From Marasmius tenuissimus (taxonomy: Eukaryota; Basidiomycota; Agaricomycetes; Agaricales; Marasmiaceae), in NCBI GenBank assembly GCA_029532415.1, contig JAQOTA010000042.1, positions 186,001 to 250,000 of the forward strand: a stretch of DNA of 64,000 nt, written 5' to 3'. The notes beneath the pieces were generated by a model. The model was not told the origin of the DNA, searched no databases, and was given only the letters and a program-made list of their open reading frames with translations. This document shows, piece after piece, positions 34,236 to 44,700 of this stretch. A program made the position numbers and the translations under genes. Positions within the stretch are counted from its first letter, which is position 1. Each line of letters opens with the position of its first letter.

Positions 34236-35018
34236 TCATAATTTGGGGGGCTAAACAATTTTTCGCTATATCGAGATAAATGGAGCTCACACTCTAAAAC
34301 CTCTTGCTCACTCAAATCCCATGTATCTAGGCTTGATCGGGAATACTCAATTCGCCATATTTATCTCTTGGGGGCTTAGGGATATAGCTTGGCATGCGGA
34401 CAAGACGCGTACGATGGTACGCCGTAAGTATTTCTGGTCACCACCCATTCAAAGGTCAGCTGGCAAAGTACATCGTATGTAGATAGAAGGGAGATAAAAA
34501 CACTTTTGACAGAGATCAAGCGTCTCATTTCAAGGGCGTCAAAGATTATAGCTACGATTCATGAATTGACCTGCCGCCCAGGTAACTGACAGTCATGAAG
34601 ACCTTCGGGCTTCTTAGGAGCGGACTCCAGAGAGGTCCGAAGGTTTGACCTACATGGTAATAACCGGCGTATATAGCGGGACCTTAAACTACTGAAAGTA
34701 CTCGCTACTTCTGCAACGAAGCCGACACTGGCGAAAGACTGTGATTAGTAGGTTATATTGCTTTACGCCCAATGCTTAGGGTTTTGGTATAACTTCCCTG
34801 AGGGCCGAATTACGAACGGTTTGAACCGGAATTTACGGGATCCACAGACCCGAGTTCCACGTTCAACTCCTTGCCTCTGCCGTTTGCCTCAGCTAGTATT
34901 TTCTGTCAAAGTGATTATGAAATGGAGCCACTCAGAAACAGTTGGTGGTAGGTAAGAAATGTTGGTCTCAAGTCACGTGCATACGGATACGGGGCATACT
35001 ATGACCTGTAATCTCAAA

Positions 35019-35102
35019 TCCGATGTGGTGTAGTGGCTAACATTACTGTCTTTCATGCCGAAACTTGCACAGTAGCCCGGGCTTCGATTCCCCGCATCGG
35101 AA
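35019..35102 (+). tRNA. tRNA-Glu(UUC), copy 2, with altered stems
   Basis: The acceptor TCCGATG/CATCGGA is intact. The anticodon stem is ACTGT/ACAGT instead of GCTGT/ACAGC, a paired change that keeps the stem. The intron is only 12 nt. The T stem has CGGGC opposite CCCCG, a mismatch at the innermost pair next to the loop, which may impair function. Confidence 0.7.
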
Positions 35103-35739
35103 CTCGCGAGCGGGATGTATCTAAGGTTTTTCTTGTATTGTCACTGCCCTTGGTGTTCTGATTCAACACTCGAATTATCTACCACCGCCACCCTTATCTT
35201 CCTGCAAATGATAGATCGAAGGATATACAGTCAGATGCAGACTTTGTTCAGCCCAGGGAGAGCCAACGATGATTACGGTTACCCCCTGAATGTGATGGAT
35301 GTGTCTCGACTCTCGTGCGCGGGATGGGTGTGATTGAATGATATTATAGGCCTTTGGTGGTGTATAAATAGATTCGATAAGCCTTGAACAGCAGTTGGCT
35401 GGTCTCTCGAACGAGTATATATGAGATATGAAGCATTCGATCAGTAGGAGTAGCGGCACATAGGATGAGAAGCGACACATTGGCTAGTATGTGTCGGATC
35501 TGACTGAGAATCGGCACATTTTGGTGGGGCCCCAAAAAGGTAACCGTGCAAAGAGGTACAAACAGAGCCTCCTTTCCTCTCGACCGTCACCGTTGTTGAT
35601 CGTTGTCAAACGCGTCCTCGACGCAATCGGTTTGTGACAGGATGGCACGTACATTCTCATCCACAATGGATTGTTGATTTCTATTCCTTTTCCGTGTACC
35701 ACCATTGTCGTCAGTACCCTCGCCGCCTCTCCACCAGCA

Positions 35740-36174
35740 ATGATGGCAGCAAAATCCGTATCAGACCAACCCTTCATCAAAGCACTACCATCATCGGTTG
35801 TTGAGGCATTCCGTCACTTGGTGCGTATCTCATAATACCTTTAAATCAATTAATTTGACACATGACCGTAGGATTATGTGCCCAACGACCTCAAGATATG
35901 TATGAGAAATCACCCGCATCTATTCAAGAACAGTCTGGACTGGATAGTTGTTGCCGACCTGAGGATGTTTATCGATGAGAATGTGCAGGTTTTGGACGAT
36001 GTCTACATGCCCTCAGATGGAGACCTGCAACATATTGAACAGTTTCTGGCCACGGTGGCATCGGATTCCAGCTTCTCAACGTGCACTTTGAACGTCGAAG
36101 GGTCACTCTTACAGTACCTTTACGACGGTGAACCAGATGGTGAACGAGCACCGAAACGGCCAAGATGGGAGTAA
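35740..36174 (+). CDS. Small unknown two-exon gene present in the left block only
   Basis: Exon 1, 35740-35820, starts with a double ATG (MMAAKSVSDQPFIKALPSS). A 51-nt GTGCGT...TAG intron follows. Exon 2, 35872-36174, runs DYVPNDLKICMRNHPHLFKN, LDWIVVADLRMFIDE and SFSTCTLNVEGSLLQYLYDG, ending ERAPKRPRWE and TAA. The protein has 127 residues, is acidic in the middle, and has a basic KRPR tail that could be a nuclear localisation signal. The sister block lacks about 960 bp here (35415-36375 against the junction near 48035), so the gene was inserted in one block or deleted from the other. I do not recognise the family. Confidence 0.6.
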
Positions 36175-36898
36175 CTATGAACTAGTCACAGACTTTTGTA
36201 TAGAGATTGGATCTATGATACCCGTATTGTAATGTACACTACGTCTGCCTGCCTTGTACTATGATAATTTTTCACCAAGTCCATGTTTTGTGTCTCCTCA
36301 GAGCGTGCTCTATGTGTCGCGAATCCTCTCAACGGTTTTGGGCGGTTCCCAATGTGTTGGTTCGTATCTCGTTGATCCCGATGATGTTTTCGTGTGAAGT
36401 CTACTACCCGCTGGTAAAGGCAATTGGCTAGCTAGAGATTGAGCCTGTGAGGTTGATTATTTGGGGGACTTGTTGTCTTTATTTTGGTTGTTGTCTGGGG
36501 TACCTGGTTCAAATTTGAGGATAGGATTCCCAGGTCAAAGCCCATAATAGATCCTTTTCATCTCCGTAAATAAAAATCCGACGGGCTCGTTACAGTATTC
36601 CTGTAAATAATGAGACTCACGAAAAAAATTTCAAAGAAAAAAGAGCCGGAAGCCATAACCCAAACGGGTAATTGACAGGGGCTCACTGCTTCCTCCACAC
36701 CGATCGGTGACGCCATTGCCAGTTCACACTGCTCCATCCCTGTCCTTCCTCCTCCCTTCATCTGGATCCTCTCCTCCATGTTTTGCTCGATATATGGATA
36801 TCGTGCCAACAATATGCCATTGTGATGAGTCTACACAGTCTACAATGTACGTGAGGCCTTGAGGGCTCACGGTAGTGCCAGCAGCGATGCGAGATCCG

Positions 36899-36906
36899 GG
36901 AGGCCG
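36899..36906 (+). repeat. 8-bp target duplication, left, of the nested MITE
   Basis: GGAGGCCG lies here and recurs exactly at 37287-37294 on the other side of the element. Confidence 0.8.
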
Positions 36907-37286
36907 CAAGGGGGTGGCAAGAATGGAATTTCTGGTCCGAGGTAGGGGGGGGGAGGGGGCCAAAGGCCCTTAAAAATTTTTGTACCTACCGAAATTTCGG
37001 GTTTCAAGGGGTCCTAGAAGCTCCTCGGAGGTTTTATGACGAGCATTATACTACGTTGAACACACACTAGATAGGTACCTTGCGTGTGCTGTAGCCAGAA
37101 ATTGAACATCAACACCCGATGTTTTCGAGAAATGAAGCGCTAAGTGAAATTATTAGTTAACCGGCACGTGAAACACGTAGAGTTACAGTTACCATATATA
37201 GCAGGAGAGGGGGAGGGGGGGGTGCCCGACTGGGCTTAAAAAAAAATTCGACCTCGTACGAAAATTAAAGAATTGCCACCCCCTTG
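36907..37286 (-). mobile_element. hAT-type MITE, nested copy
   Basis: The 380-bp element starts CAAGGGGGTGGCAA and ends with its exact inverse TTGCCACCCCCTTG, flanked by the 8-bp repeat GGAGGCCG. G-rich and A-rich tracts lie just inside both ends (GGGCCAAAGGCCCTTAAAAA on the left, TTAAAAAAAAATTCGACC on the right). The same element is at 51625-52020 in the opposite orientation. It has no coding capacity. An 8-bp duplication with short CA-starting TIRs is the hAT pattern. Confidence 0.85.
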
Positions 37287-37294
37287 GGAGGCCG
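37287..37294 (+). repeat. 8-bp target duplication, right, of the nested MITE
   Basis: GGAGGCCG, identical to 36899-36906. Confidence 0.8.
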
Positions 37295-37655
37295 CCTCCG
37301 ACATCGGGACAGGGGTCAAGGTTGGTTCTCCTTTTTGGGCCTTCGTCTTTCGCATTTTTTTTTGAAACCTTTTTTTGCGAGTCTCATTATATACAGGAAT
37401 AACTGTAATGAAGAGCACCTCACGCATTGTTCCGGTTGATTCGGTGTAAGACCCGTCAGTCGGATCCGTCCCCACAGCCTTTGCTACACAGATAAGGTCG
37501 ACTGGGTAACCATGATCGGACAGCATAACAAAAGAGCAGGGATCTAGCCAAAGATCCGGGATGGGAGAGGTTGAAGCGGCGATGATGGATCTGTGGGCTC
37601 AGAGCTCTGATTTACGTTATGGTACTAACTGTATCGAGCAAGCGTCTCTCGACCA

Positions 37656-37752
37656 TAACTCGCGGTGTAGTGACTAACATTGCTGTCGTTCACGCTGATT
37701 TCCGATCGCTTGCGAAGGACAGCAACCCGGTGTTCAATTTTCCGCATCGGAA
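37656..37752 (+). pseudogene. tRNA-Glu pseudogene
   Basis: GGTGTAGTGACTAACATTGCTG is followed by TCGTTCA where the others have TCTTTCA, so the universal U33 is lost. The 5' acceptor strand is missing, the T arm is decayed (GTGTTCAATTTTCC) and the insert is long. Only GCATCGGAA remains of the 3' acceptor. It sits in an extra module found only in the left block. Confidence 0.75.
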
Positions 37753-39462
37753 CTCGTCCACGCGTATAGTTTGATCGCTCGTGATTCAGGTTTTTTTGGT
37801 TTTGCCACTGCCCTTAGTGCACTGGTTGAAGACTTGAAGTATTTGCCACCCGCCACCCCTCTCTTCTCGTAAATAATGAATCAAAGGACACACAAGATGC
37901 AGATTTGATATAATCGCCTATGGATTTCAGGCTGGCCCCTTCTCCCTCAAGAGGCGGCTGACCCGCCTATTTTTGACTGGTTCAAGCCCACTTGCTAACA
38001 CTCCCCTTGTGTCGTTACCGCTTGTCCAAAGTTAAGCACAACCATAGACCGATCCGGAGAGTATAGACCAGTATTGAGCTTATAACCCTAAAAGATTGAG
38101 CCTCACAGCTCAACGGCGTCGTGGGACTTACGAACACGCGCATAAAGGACCGTGGGAAACCAACCTACCTAAATTTGAGAGGTTTTCTCAGTTCAATGAT
38201 ACGTCAGTGACATGTCGATGGTAGTTGAACAGGTTACTGACATATCACTGAAAAATCTGGTGGCCCCTAGAGATTGGGACTATCCAGGAATCAGCCTTGC
38301 TTGAACTCTAAAGGTAGATCATTCGGAGGACTTGCTCATGTTCATGCAACTGGTTCAAATGTTTGATCATATGAGGATAGGATAACCAGATCAAAGCGCA
38401 CGAAAAACTCCTTGTCCCCATTGATTCAACGTTCCCATAGCCTTCACTGTACTAATGGCAATGCATGAGAAAAGGCATCAAGATTCAGGGTCAACTCTGT
38501 GGAGAGACGGGAGTTAGCCCGTCAAAAGGACAGAAATCTAGCCAAGAACTGAGGTGGGAGAGCTTGATCATGAAGCAGTGATACTGTAATGGATTTGTGC
38601 TTTGGCTCCAAGCATAACCAAACAATGCGTCGCATCCAGTGAGTACGTTTTCGTTGTCTCGTGACATGCTCATCGAAGTAGGATGCGAAAACGATGACTC
38701 CGAAGATGATGAGTCAAAACCACATACGCCCCTAATGCCGCTGAGGGACGGATGTAGTTAGTACTTAGGTCAAGGCCACGCTACCGTTTAGCCTGATTGA
38801 AAGCTTGTGTGTCGTGCACATCTGGAGCTTGAATGAGAAGGTTAAGTATTAGATCTGAATCATGATGTCCGGTTATCACCGGTCGAAGTCAGAAGTCACC
38901 GTTCCACTTCCCCGCTTATTCATTACTTGTTTTGCTTGAAGAATCTGTGATACCATAGAAATTCAACACCCCAAGCGTGATCCCACAACGTCACAGCACA
39001 AACGAGGTGCTCATTTCCTTTTTTCACAGATGGGTAAATATAGTACTTTGAATATCCATATTGCGACTCAGTCTGAGTTTCGTCAAGTTGTTTCGTCAAG
39101 TTCGACAGATGCGAATGGGGTCACTAGTAGCACTTTCGTTATCCAAGGTACTTGTACTTTACTTCTTGACCTATTGCACTTGGCCTTCTCCTATCAAGAC
39201 ACCTATGCCGTTTTTCGCCAGAAATATGAAGCTATGGTTTAAATGGCGACCCGCCACGTTGTAGCGGTCTCGTCATGTTTGACAACTATCATTATAAATA
39301 TCGTGATATTGGGTACAGCGGGTACATATAACATATCACAGCATTATTCACGTATTTTAAGGGCTTATACTTTGCCTCCTAACATTAAAGTCTCCTTCTC
39401 TTGCCTCATATTCATCAACGACGCTGGGCGCCGTGATCTAGTACTGCTTGCTCCTTCCCATT
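37753..39462. other. Spacer with a degenerate extra copy of the tRNA-Glu 3' module, then the membrane-gene upstream region
   Basis: 37790-37890 resembles 35130-35240 (downstream of tRNA-Glu copy 2), and 38340-38690 resembles 36464-37560 and 48100-48550. The left block therefore has an additional internal duplication. From about 38870 the upstream region of the membrane gene is shared with about 48590. The 39030-39242 frame starting MGKYSTLN lacks its ATG in the sister block and is taken as 5' flank. Confidence 0.5.
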
Positions 39463-40957
39463 ATGACTCTCTTGGAAGATCGATTGAAGCCATGGTTCAC
39501 CACGGAAGTTATGATTATCCAGCCAATCGTATCCTTAACGGTGAGTGCTTGAAACGTACGCTCGAGGACACCATTTCTAACAGAATCTCATAGGTGACTT
39601 GGTTTGTCTACGGTGCGTCGTTATATTCGTGTTCAAAATACTTCACAAACTGTTCGGTAACCTTCTGGAACCTAGGTTTCTACATCGTGCTATTCCTTGC
39701 CGCCCTCAGTAATCTACACAAATACCGACGGGATAATCAGACCCTCTACATCACTTGGACCGCTCTTTTGTTCTTGTTATGCACCGTCGACAACATTGCG
39801 GAGACATGGTATCGAGTCCGGCAAGCTATAAAGATCTATACTGGGGAACATACAAAGGACTATGCGTCGCTGCAGATGTACGCACAACATGATTTAGTCA
39901 AGACCGTTCAGAGGTAGTCCGTTAATGTTATTGCTCCCGGCTACACCCTGATAACTCTGTATCGTTCTAGAGGTTTCTTGATGATACTTCCAATCCTGGC
40001 GAAGTAAGCAAGATACCCTTTTATCCTCCCGCGACAGTCCGGTTATTGATCGTTTGCAAATTCACAAGCCTTGTGGCTGAATCAATGCTGGTATATATCC
40101 CCTTCTAGCCACACTGAAACTTCATCTAACATTCCGATTGTAGATTCACCGATGTTACCTCGTGTGGTTTGGGAACAGATCGGTCGGAATAAGTCTTGTG
40201 GTGGTATCTGTTCTTTTGAACGGTAAGTAAGAACATTTTGTATTGTTCATCACTGGCGTGCACAGTGCTACCTAGTTACTCGTAGCGGTCGGATTCTCGG
40301 GCTGCGTCATGTTCACAATCGGATTCCGTGATACACGTTACGAGGAAAACATCAGGTTTCTCCTCAAGGGAAATAGCATCAACAACGGGTATTTGATCGC
40401 GAATGGAATCTTTAATACCCTTTTAACCGCGTTGACCGGTAAGCCATCCTTCAATAAGCACTAAACAATTACGCGCGAGCGCCACTGACACGGGCTTCGT
40501 TGTTACTGCAGCTGGTCGAATCTATATGATTACCCGCGAGGCTGAGAGATTACTTCAATACCGTAGTAAGCGAACTCACAGAACGGTGGTGGCGATTATG
40601 TACGTCTGTTATCCCCGATACCTCGTCCAACTACCGTCTAACATGGCGCTATAGAATTGAATCGGGAATGATATATCCCGCATCACTCATCATTTACCTC
40701 GTCATTCTCTTGCGTCTCGACCCGAACAACCAGAGCCTACTCCCTGTAGACCTGAGTCCTGTGTTTATGCAAGCTGCTGTGTGTACTCTGGACTTATTCT
40801 GGCCTTCGAGCATGACTGACCATTCTGTTTCTTCATGCTGTAGGGAATTGCGCCAACGCTCATAATCGCTCGTGCTCTACAAGGAAAGACGACCGACAGC
40901 GTCGAGCAAGTCATCTCCGCGAACAACCGAGACTTGATGGAGACGACCCACGCATGA
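39463..40957 (+). CDS. Orphan multi-helix (seven-helix-like) membrane protein, copy A
   Basis: Exons joined by GT-AG introns begin at ATG 39463 (MTLLEDRLKPWF), with exon 1 39463-39540, exon 2 39594-39612 (VTWFVY) and exon 3 39676-39913. The order of membrane segments is MIIQPIVSLTVTWFVYGFYI, then IVLFLAALSNL and LYITWTALLFLLCTVDN. A further helix, LMILPILANLVAESML, leads into IHRCYLVWFGNRSVGISLVV. Two more helices follow, VGFSGCVMFTIGFRD and LIANGIFNTLLTALT. The tail is AGRIYMITREAERLL, IESGMIYPASLIIYLVILL and GIAPTLIIARALQGKT, ending in DLMETTHA and TGA 40955-40957. The R-I-Y-x-x-T-R-E-A and E-S-G-x-x-Y-P motifs are typical of a large uncharacterised Agaricomycete membrane family. Frames are intact. 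Not a pheromone receptor by motif. Confidence 0.75.
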
Positions 40958-42328
40958 AATATAGCCAGATTGTTGATTGTTGACTTGAGAGTCGACGACC
41001 GGTACATGAGAGGGCAAATCTGCCATCCTGAGGTCGAAAGCTATGTTGGAGGTGTGTGGAGATCGGAAGAAGCATTTTACGGCGCTAACATGGCTTGTTA
41101 TATAACTGAGGTCGTGTATCGATGTTATGGTTTCCCCATACAACAGAACTTGCAATTAAGGAATGACGTAAAGCATGAGGATCTAAATGACCGAATTCTG
41201 GTGGAATATCCTTTCCTTTCCTAACCTTATTCGGTATTTGCCATAAAACAAATTTCTCAGGAGCCAAAGTCCTCCAGACAGCTCTCATAGTTACCACGGC
41301 TTTAGAAAGGGCGCCTCGTACAAAGACCTGCATCAGTAACCCGTGAAATAACCGTTTATGACCAGTACAGGTTCACCGGTTGGGCCCTGAACGGCTGGGT
41401 CCAAAATCTCACCGGCTGAATTTTTGGTAAACAAAACTGAGTTCCGAGCGAATTTTTACTGATGTCTTCTGTACCTAGGTCTTCATTCAGAGTACACTCT
41501 TAGGAGGTCCTTTAGACAAACATCTCACATGAGGTAGGTCATTTAAAGCTCGCAATGAACCCAATTTTCTGACCGGTGAGCCCGCCACCCTGAGAGAACG
41601 GCTCAAGTGCCAAGAACGCGCAGCTTGTGCGTTGCAATACATTGTTGCTTATTACCTTTACATCGTGGTCGTATATTGTATTTGGGAAGATGTTAGATGC
41701 GAAAATCATTCGGATATACGAGTTCTGGGAACCCACGGAGAATATCATACTTCGACTCCGTTGAGTTGATCGCTACTTTCAAATAATGTTATCCACAGCC
41801 AAAGGGAAGGTTTACAAACTTCGTTCGGGGCCGACTCGCTGCTTCCTCGGCTCTGTAATTGTCCTCTGGTGGGAGGCCCGTGCGAGCCCGCGCGACTGTG
41901 AATATCTCTTCCCGTGCTCGAGGTGATGCCGGGTTTCAAGGGGTAGGTGCATTCACGAAGGCCTCGGCGTACAGCTCGTGTTTCCCTACACCACGCCACC
42001 CTAAGCTTCACCTCTTTTCTCTATTCACCGAGTCTGCCGTAATATTTCGGTCATTGGATAGTAACCCACACGACTATTTTCCATTTATGATCCGGTGATC
42101 TGTTTCGGCGGGACCTAACGAATTGTCAATGTAAGTAACAAGCTAAGCCTTCCTGAATTGGGTCCCGATTTGCTATGACAAAATCCAATAATTCAACTAC
42201 TATCAATCCGCCGGCAGGATATCTCGTGTAAGACTTCCCTGTTCCAGTGCTATAGTTATAGCAGATGCTGGTCCTGGGGCGATCAAGGTCCTTCCCTTCC
42301 CACCTTTGCATACGTCGTCTCTCACGAC
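40958..42328. other. 3' flank of membrane gene A, shared with the right block
   Basis: It matches about 50771-52330 apart from the MITE insertion there. The unoccupied MITE site GACCTAAC lies at 42112-42119. No gene seen. Confidence 0.5.
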
Positions 42329-42383
42329 GAAGATGTTTTCACTCTGTCCGCGTGAAAGCTGGGTTCGACTCCCAGCCAGGGAG
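42329..42383 (+). pseudogene. 3' half of a tRNA-Asp fused to foreign upstream DNA
   Basis: From 42329 the sequence GAAGATGTTTTCACTCTGTC then CGCGTGAAAGCTGGG repeats the intron end and 3' half of the intact tRNA-Asp at 57029-57129 (with one C-to-T change). Upstream of 42329 the DNA matches about 52200-52330 instead. The 5' half, with anticodon, is missing. Confidence 0.8.
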
Positions 42384-42500
42384 TTGGTCAGAGTTGAGTG
42401 TATCGAGGTGTCGGAGTGATGAAGGTTCGACAGGGATGGAGAGTAGAGAGCACCTCAACGAGAGGCCCAGATCGGTTCCTGTTGATGGAGAAAACGGAGA

Positions 42501-42797
42501 TTAAGAGTAAGATATGATGGAATCGGCGGCACTTGAACAAAAACGTACGCTTTGAACGAGGGTCATCTCCGTAGACCAGGCTTTAAAGGGATAACTGTGG
42601 CGTATAAGCCACGATGTTGGATCAAAGTAACGTTTGTTTCCGGGTGTTCCGAGGGCCAACGCAATTCTCAACGCCAGCGGGAAAAAGAGCAGTAGAATAA
42701 TAGCGACGAGGTTGTATCCTCGAAAGGGAAGGGTCAGGTCTCCTCGAGCAGCTATCAGCGGCGAGAAGGCGTGCAGAGTCCTCAAAACGCCCACCAT
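42501..42797 (-). pseudogene. Fragment of a membrane-protein gene, also present at 58.2-58.7 kb
   Basis: The minus frame reads HAFSPLIAARGDLTLPFRGY, NLVAIILLLFFPLALRIALA and LGTPGNKR. It matches VFSPLIVAARGDLTLPFQRY and the following helix at 58674-58432. One clear transmembrane helix is present. Upstream exons are absent because the lectin block joins at about 42790, so it is a truncated copy. Confidence 0.45.
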
Positions 42798-42870
42798 TCA
42801 TGATCAAACAAAAACTCGTGTCCACATCCAACTACTCGAGTCCGAAATCCCAACTGACCCTTCCCCAAAA

Positions 42871-43574
42871 TCAAAAGGTCCAAATCTGGTTTGTATTTCC
42901 CTTCGTACACTCCCAGTCTGCGATCCCATTACTCGATCAAGGACTCCACCAGCGAGATCCAGACACTGATTGTTTGGGCTCTTGGCGGTTCTAAACCTGT
43001 TGCCTTCAACAATCCATCCAGTGACGGGGTGTCGCCTGTGTTTGATCCGCAACCGGCTACCCGAAGGCCGGCACCGTTGTACGCTAGGGCGAGTTTGTTG
43101 GCAGAAAGGACTAGGAGAAAACAAAGGGACGTACATCCGAATGGTTGATCACCGTGCCCGAAGATCGTATGCCAGCTCTTGAGACACAAGTTTGGTGCAC
43201 CGACCGATTGAACCTCGGTCTCGCCTTCGGTGAAGTTCCAGAGAGTGAAATTAGACTCGGCGCACGGGTAGCTAGATGATGGTTTGGGCTAAGTGAGCAG
43301 GTCATTGGTATGGGTGAGTGACACTCACATCACGGCGTTGGTGTCGGTAGGAGGAGTCGGTGCACCACCGTCGTAAGGGACGATGCACCAATCGGTGTTG
43401 CCATTCTGAAAGGGGGTAAGAGTTCAATCCAAGTCACGTCACTAATCAACTGAGAGAACATACAGGGTGAAGAGGACGTCCTCCAGCCTGACGAGCGCCA
43501 ACAGTCACGGTCATAGCTGAGGCAGTGGTTGCGGTGGCGCAAGACACAGCAAGGGCGACGAGGGAAAAGTGCAT
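42871..43574 (-). pseudogene. Secreted ricin-B-type lectin-like gene, copy 3, frameshifted
   Basis: It follows copy 2 closely from the ATG at 43574 and has a good TATA box. In the last exon it lacks one base in the G run after the GDTP codons (GACGGGG against GACGGGGG on the plus strand), and one in CTCCCAAGTC (CTCCCAGTC here). The two single-base losses disrupt the region between WIVEGNRF and the terminal Q-V-W motif. The signal peptide and first three exons are intact, so a truncated product is conceivable. Confidence 0.75.
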
Positions 43575-43632
43575 CTCAGTTGACGAGAGAAATCGAGGTT
43601 GGGAGCGATTGACTCTGGCTCTCCTTCTACCC

Positions 43633-43639
43633 TTTTATA
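43633..43639 (-). promoter_or_regulatory. TATA box of lectin copy 3
   Basis: TATAAAA on the minus strand, about 60 bp before the ATG at 43574. Confidence 0.5.
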
Positions 43640-44571
43640 CATTGAAAGCTGGTTTGTTGAGATTATGTGTGACGGTCTTAAATCACCGGTGTGGCAGGGT
43701 CGGTAGGAACCGCGCGGGTTTGTCGGGGTGGGTAGAGGCATGAAACTTCCCATCATGCCGTGTATGAATTACTGAACCATGTCGAGATGATTGTAGTACC
43801 CGAGTGGAGGGTCAGAAAAGTCAAAAAGGTACCTCGGGGTACTTATACGGTTTATTAATAGTATCCGATGACCAAACGAATTGGAAAGGTTGTCAATATG
43901 AAGGGCCCAATTTAAATATTTGACATACATGGTAAAGCTGATCTGGTTGTAGCTAAGTAGTATTCTACGCTGTGCATAACATCTTCAGTACCCGAGATAA
44001 ATAAATAGCAAATTTATTTAGATCAACAAACCCACTTCCCCACCCAACTATAGTACACTCGAGTCTCAACCGACCATTTTCCCGCAATCAAGAAGTCTAA
44101 AACTGATTCGAATTCCCCTCCGTACATCTAGATGGTTACGGTGTAAAGGATCCAAACAGCTATCAAGTCATTCCCGCTTCTGTTTAACCGTTGGTAGTTG
44201 GTATTTCAAGATTGGGTAAGCGGATGAGCGGACCACTGGAGCTTCAAATCTGGAGAATGAGTCCGACTATGCTAGCAGAAAAAGCAAGAATTCGTCTTTT
44301 CAAAACTACGATGTCCACCCATCAAACAATAAAATATCCTCGGAAGGGATAGCACGGCGTACCAAAACAGTAAATCTGCAGCGCGTACTGTATTTGAAAA
44401 ACTGAATTGGCCGTCTGAGTGCGCACCTTCCCGGTTCAGGAGAGGTTAATCTCTGCTGCATAACCTGAACAAGTCGCAAATCTCAAAAACTCGGTGATGT
44501 GTGCTCTTGGAAAAATGAAAAATCGTAAGTTTGAGATTGAACATGTTGCTGCTCACCTGTCCAATGACAAC

Positions 44572-44667
44572 TCCCTGGTAGTATATCGGTTAGTACACGC
44601 GCCTGTCATCTTTCAAGTGTGATGTTTGTGCTCGCGCGAAAGCTGGGTTCGACTCCCAGCCAGGGAG
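44572..44667 (+). tRNA. tRNA-Asp(GUC), copy 3
   Basis: All stems are intact, with a 24-nt intron after position 37 that shares almost nothing with the intron of its block partner at 27684. A T10 Pol III terminator follows. Confidence 0.88.
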
Positions 44668-44690
44668 GTCCAGTGATACATCGGTAGTGC

Positions 44691-44700
44691 TTTTTTTTTT
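44691..44700 (+). terminator. Pol III terminator of tRNA-Asp copy 3
   Basis: Ten T residues, 24 nt past the tRNA 3' end. Confidence 0.7.

Larger units (their letters stand above)
36593..37405. mobile_element. TA-flanked TIR element (Tc1/mariner-like), carrying a nested MITE
   Basis: The left end CAGTATTCCTGTAAATAATG and right end (inward) CAGTTATTCCTGTATATAAT are inverted copies, continuing into GAGACTC and A-rich tracts for about 50 bp. A TA dinucleotide flanks each end (36591-36592 and 37406-37407). The sister block has the uninterrupted site GTTAATGAAGAGC with a single TA at 48251-48252. Removing the nested 380-bp MITE and its duplicated site leaves about 425 bp with no transposase, so it is a non-autonomous element. 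The CAGT terminus and TA duplication point to Tc1/mariner, by structure only. Confidence 0.75.
25800..42328 (+). repeat. Large direct duplication, left copy
   Basis: The order is lectin, relic lectin tail, tRNA-Asp, tRNA-Glu, spacer, tRNA-Asp, tRNA-Glu, spacer, multi-helix membrane gene and 3' flank. It repeats in the same orientation at about 42795-52330. Aligned stretches include 25879-28453 with 42871-45363, 32639-35414 with 45364-48030, and 38870-42328 with about 48590-52330. This copy is longer because of the 4.2-kb element at 28454-32629, the element at 36593-37405, a gene-bearing insertion around 35415-36375 and an extra tRNA-Glu module at 37.6-38.7 kb. Coding parts are better conserved than spacers. 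Confidence 0.85.

Noticed and set aside
36940..37230. G-rich runs suggesting G-quadruplexes
   Set aside because: They are the subterminal tracts of the hAT-type MITE and occur in both copies; no separate feature is needed.
37921..38180. Sequence with GTTAAGCACAA and GATCCGGAGAG suggestive of 5S rRNA
   Set aside because: The order and spacing of the conserved 5S boxes do not fit and no closing stem was found.
39463..40957. Idea that the multi-helix proteins are STE3-type pheromone receptors of a mating locus
   Set aside because: Motifs and helix order differ from STE3, and no pheromone precursor with a C-terminal CaaX was seen nearby.
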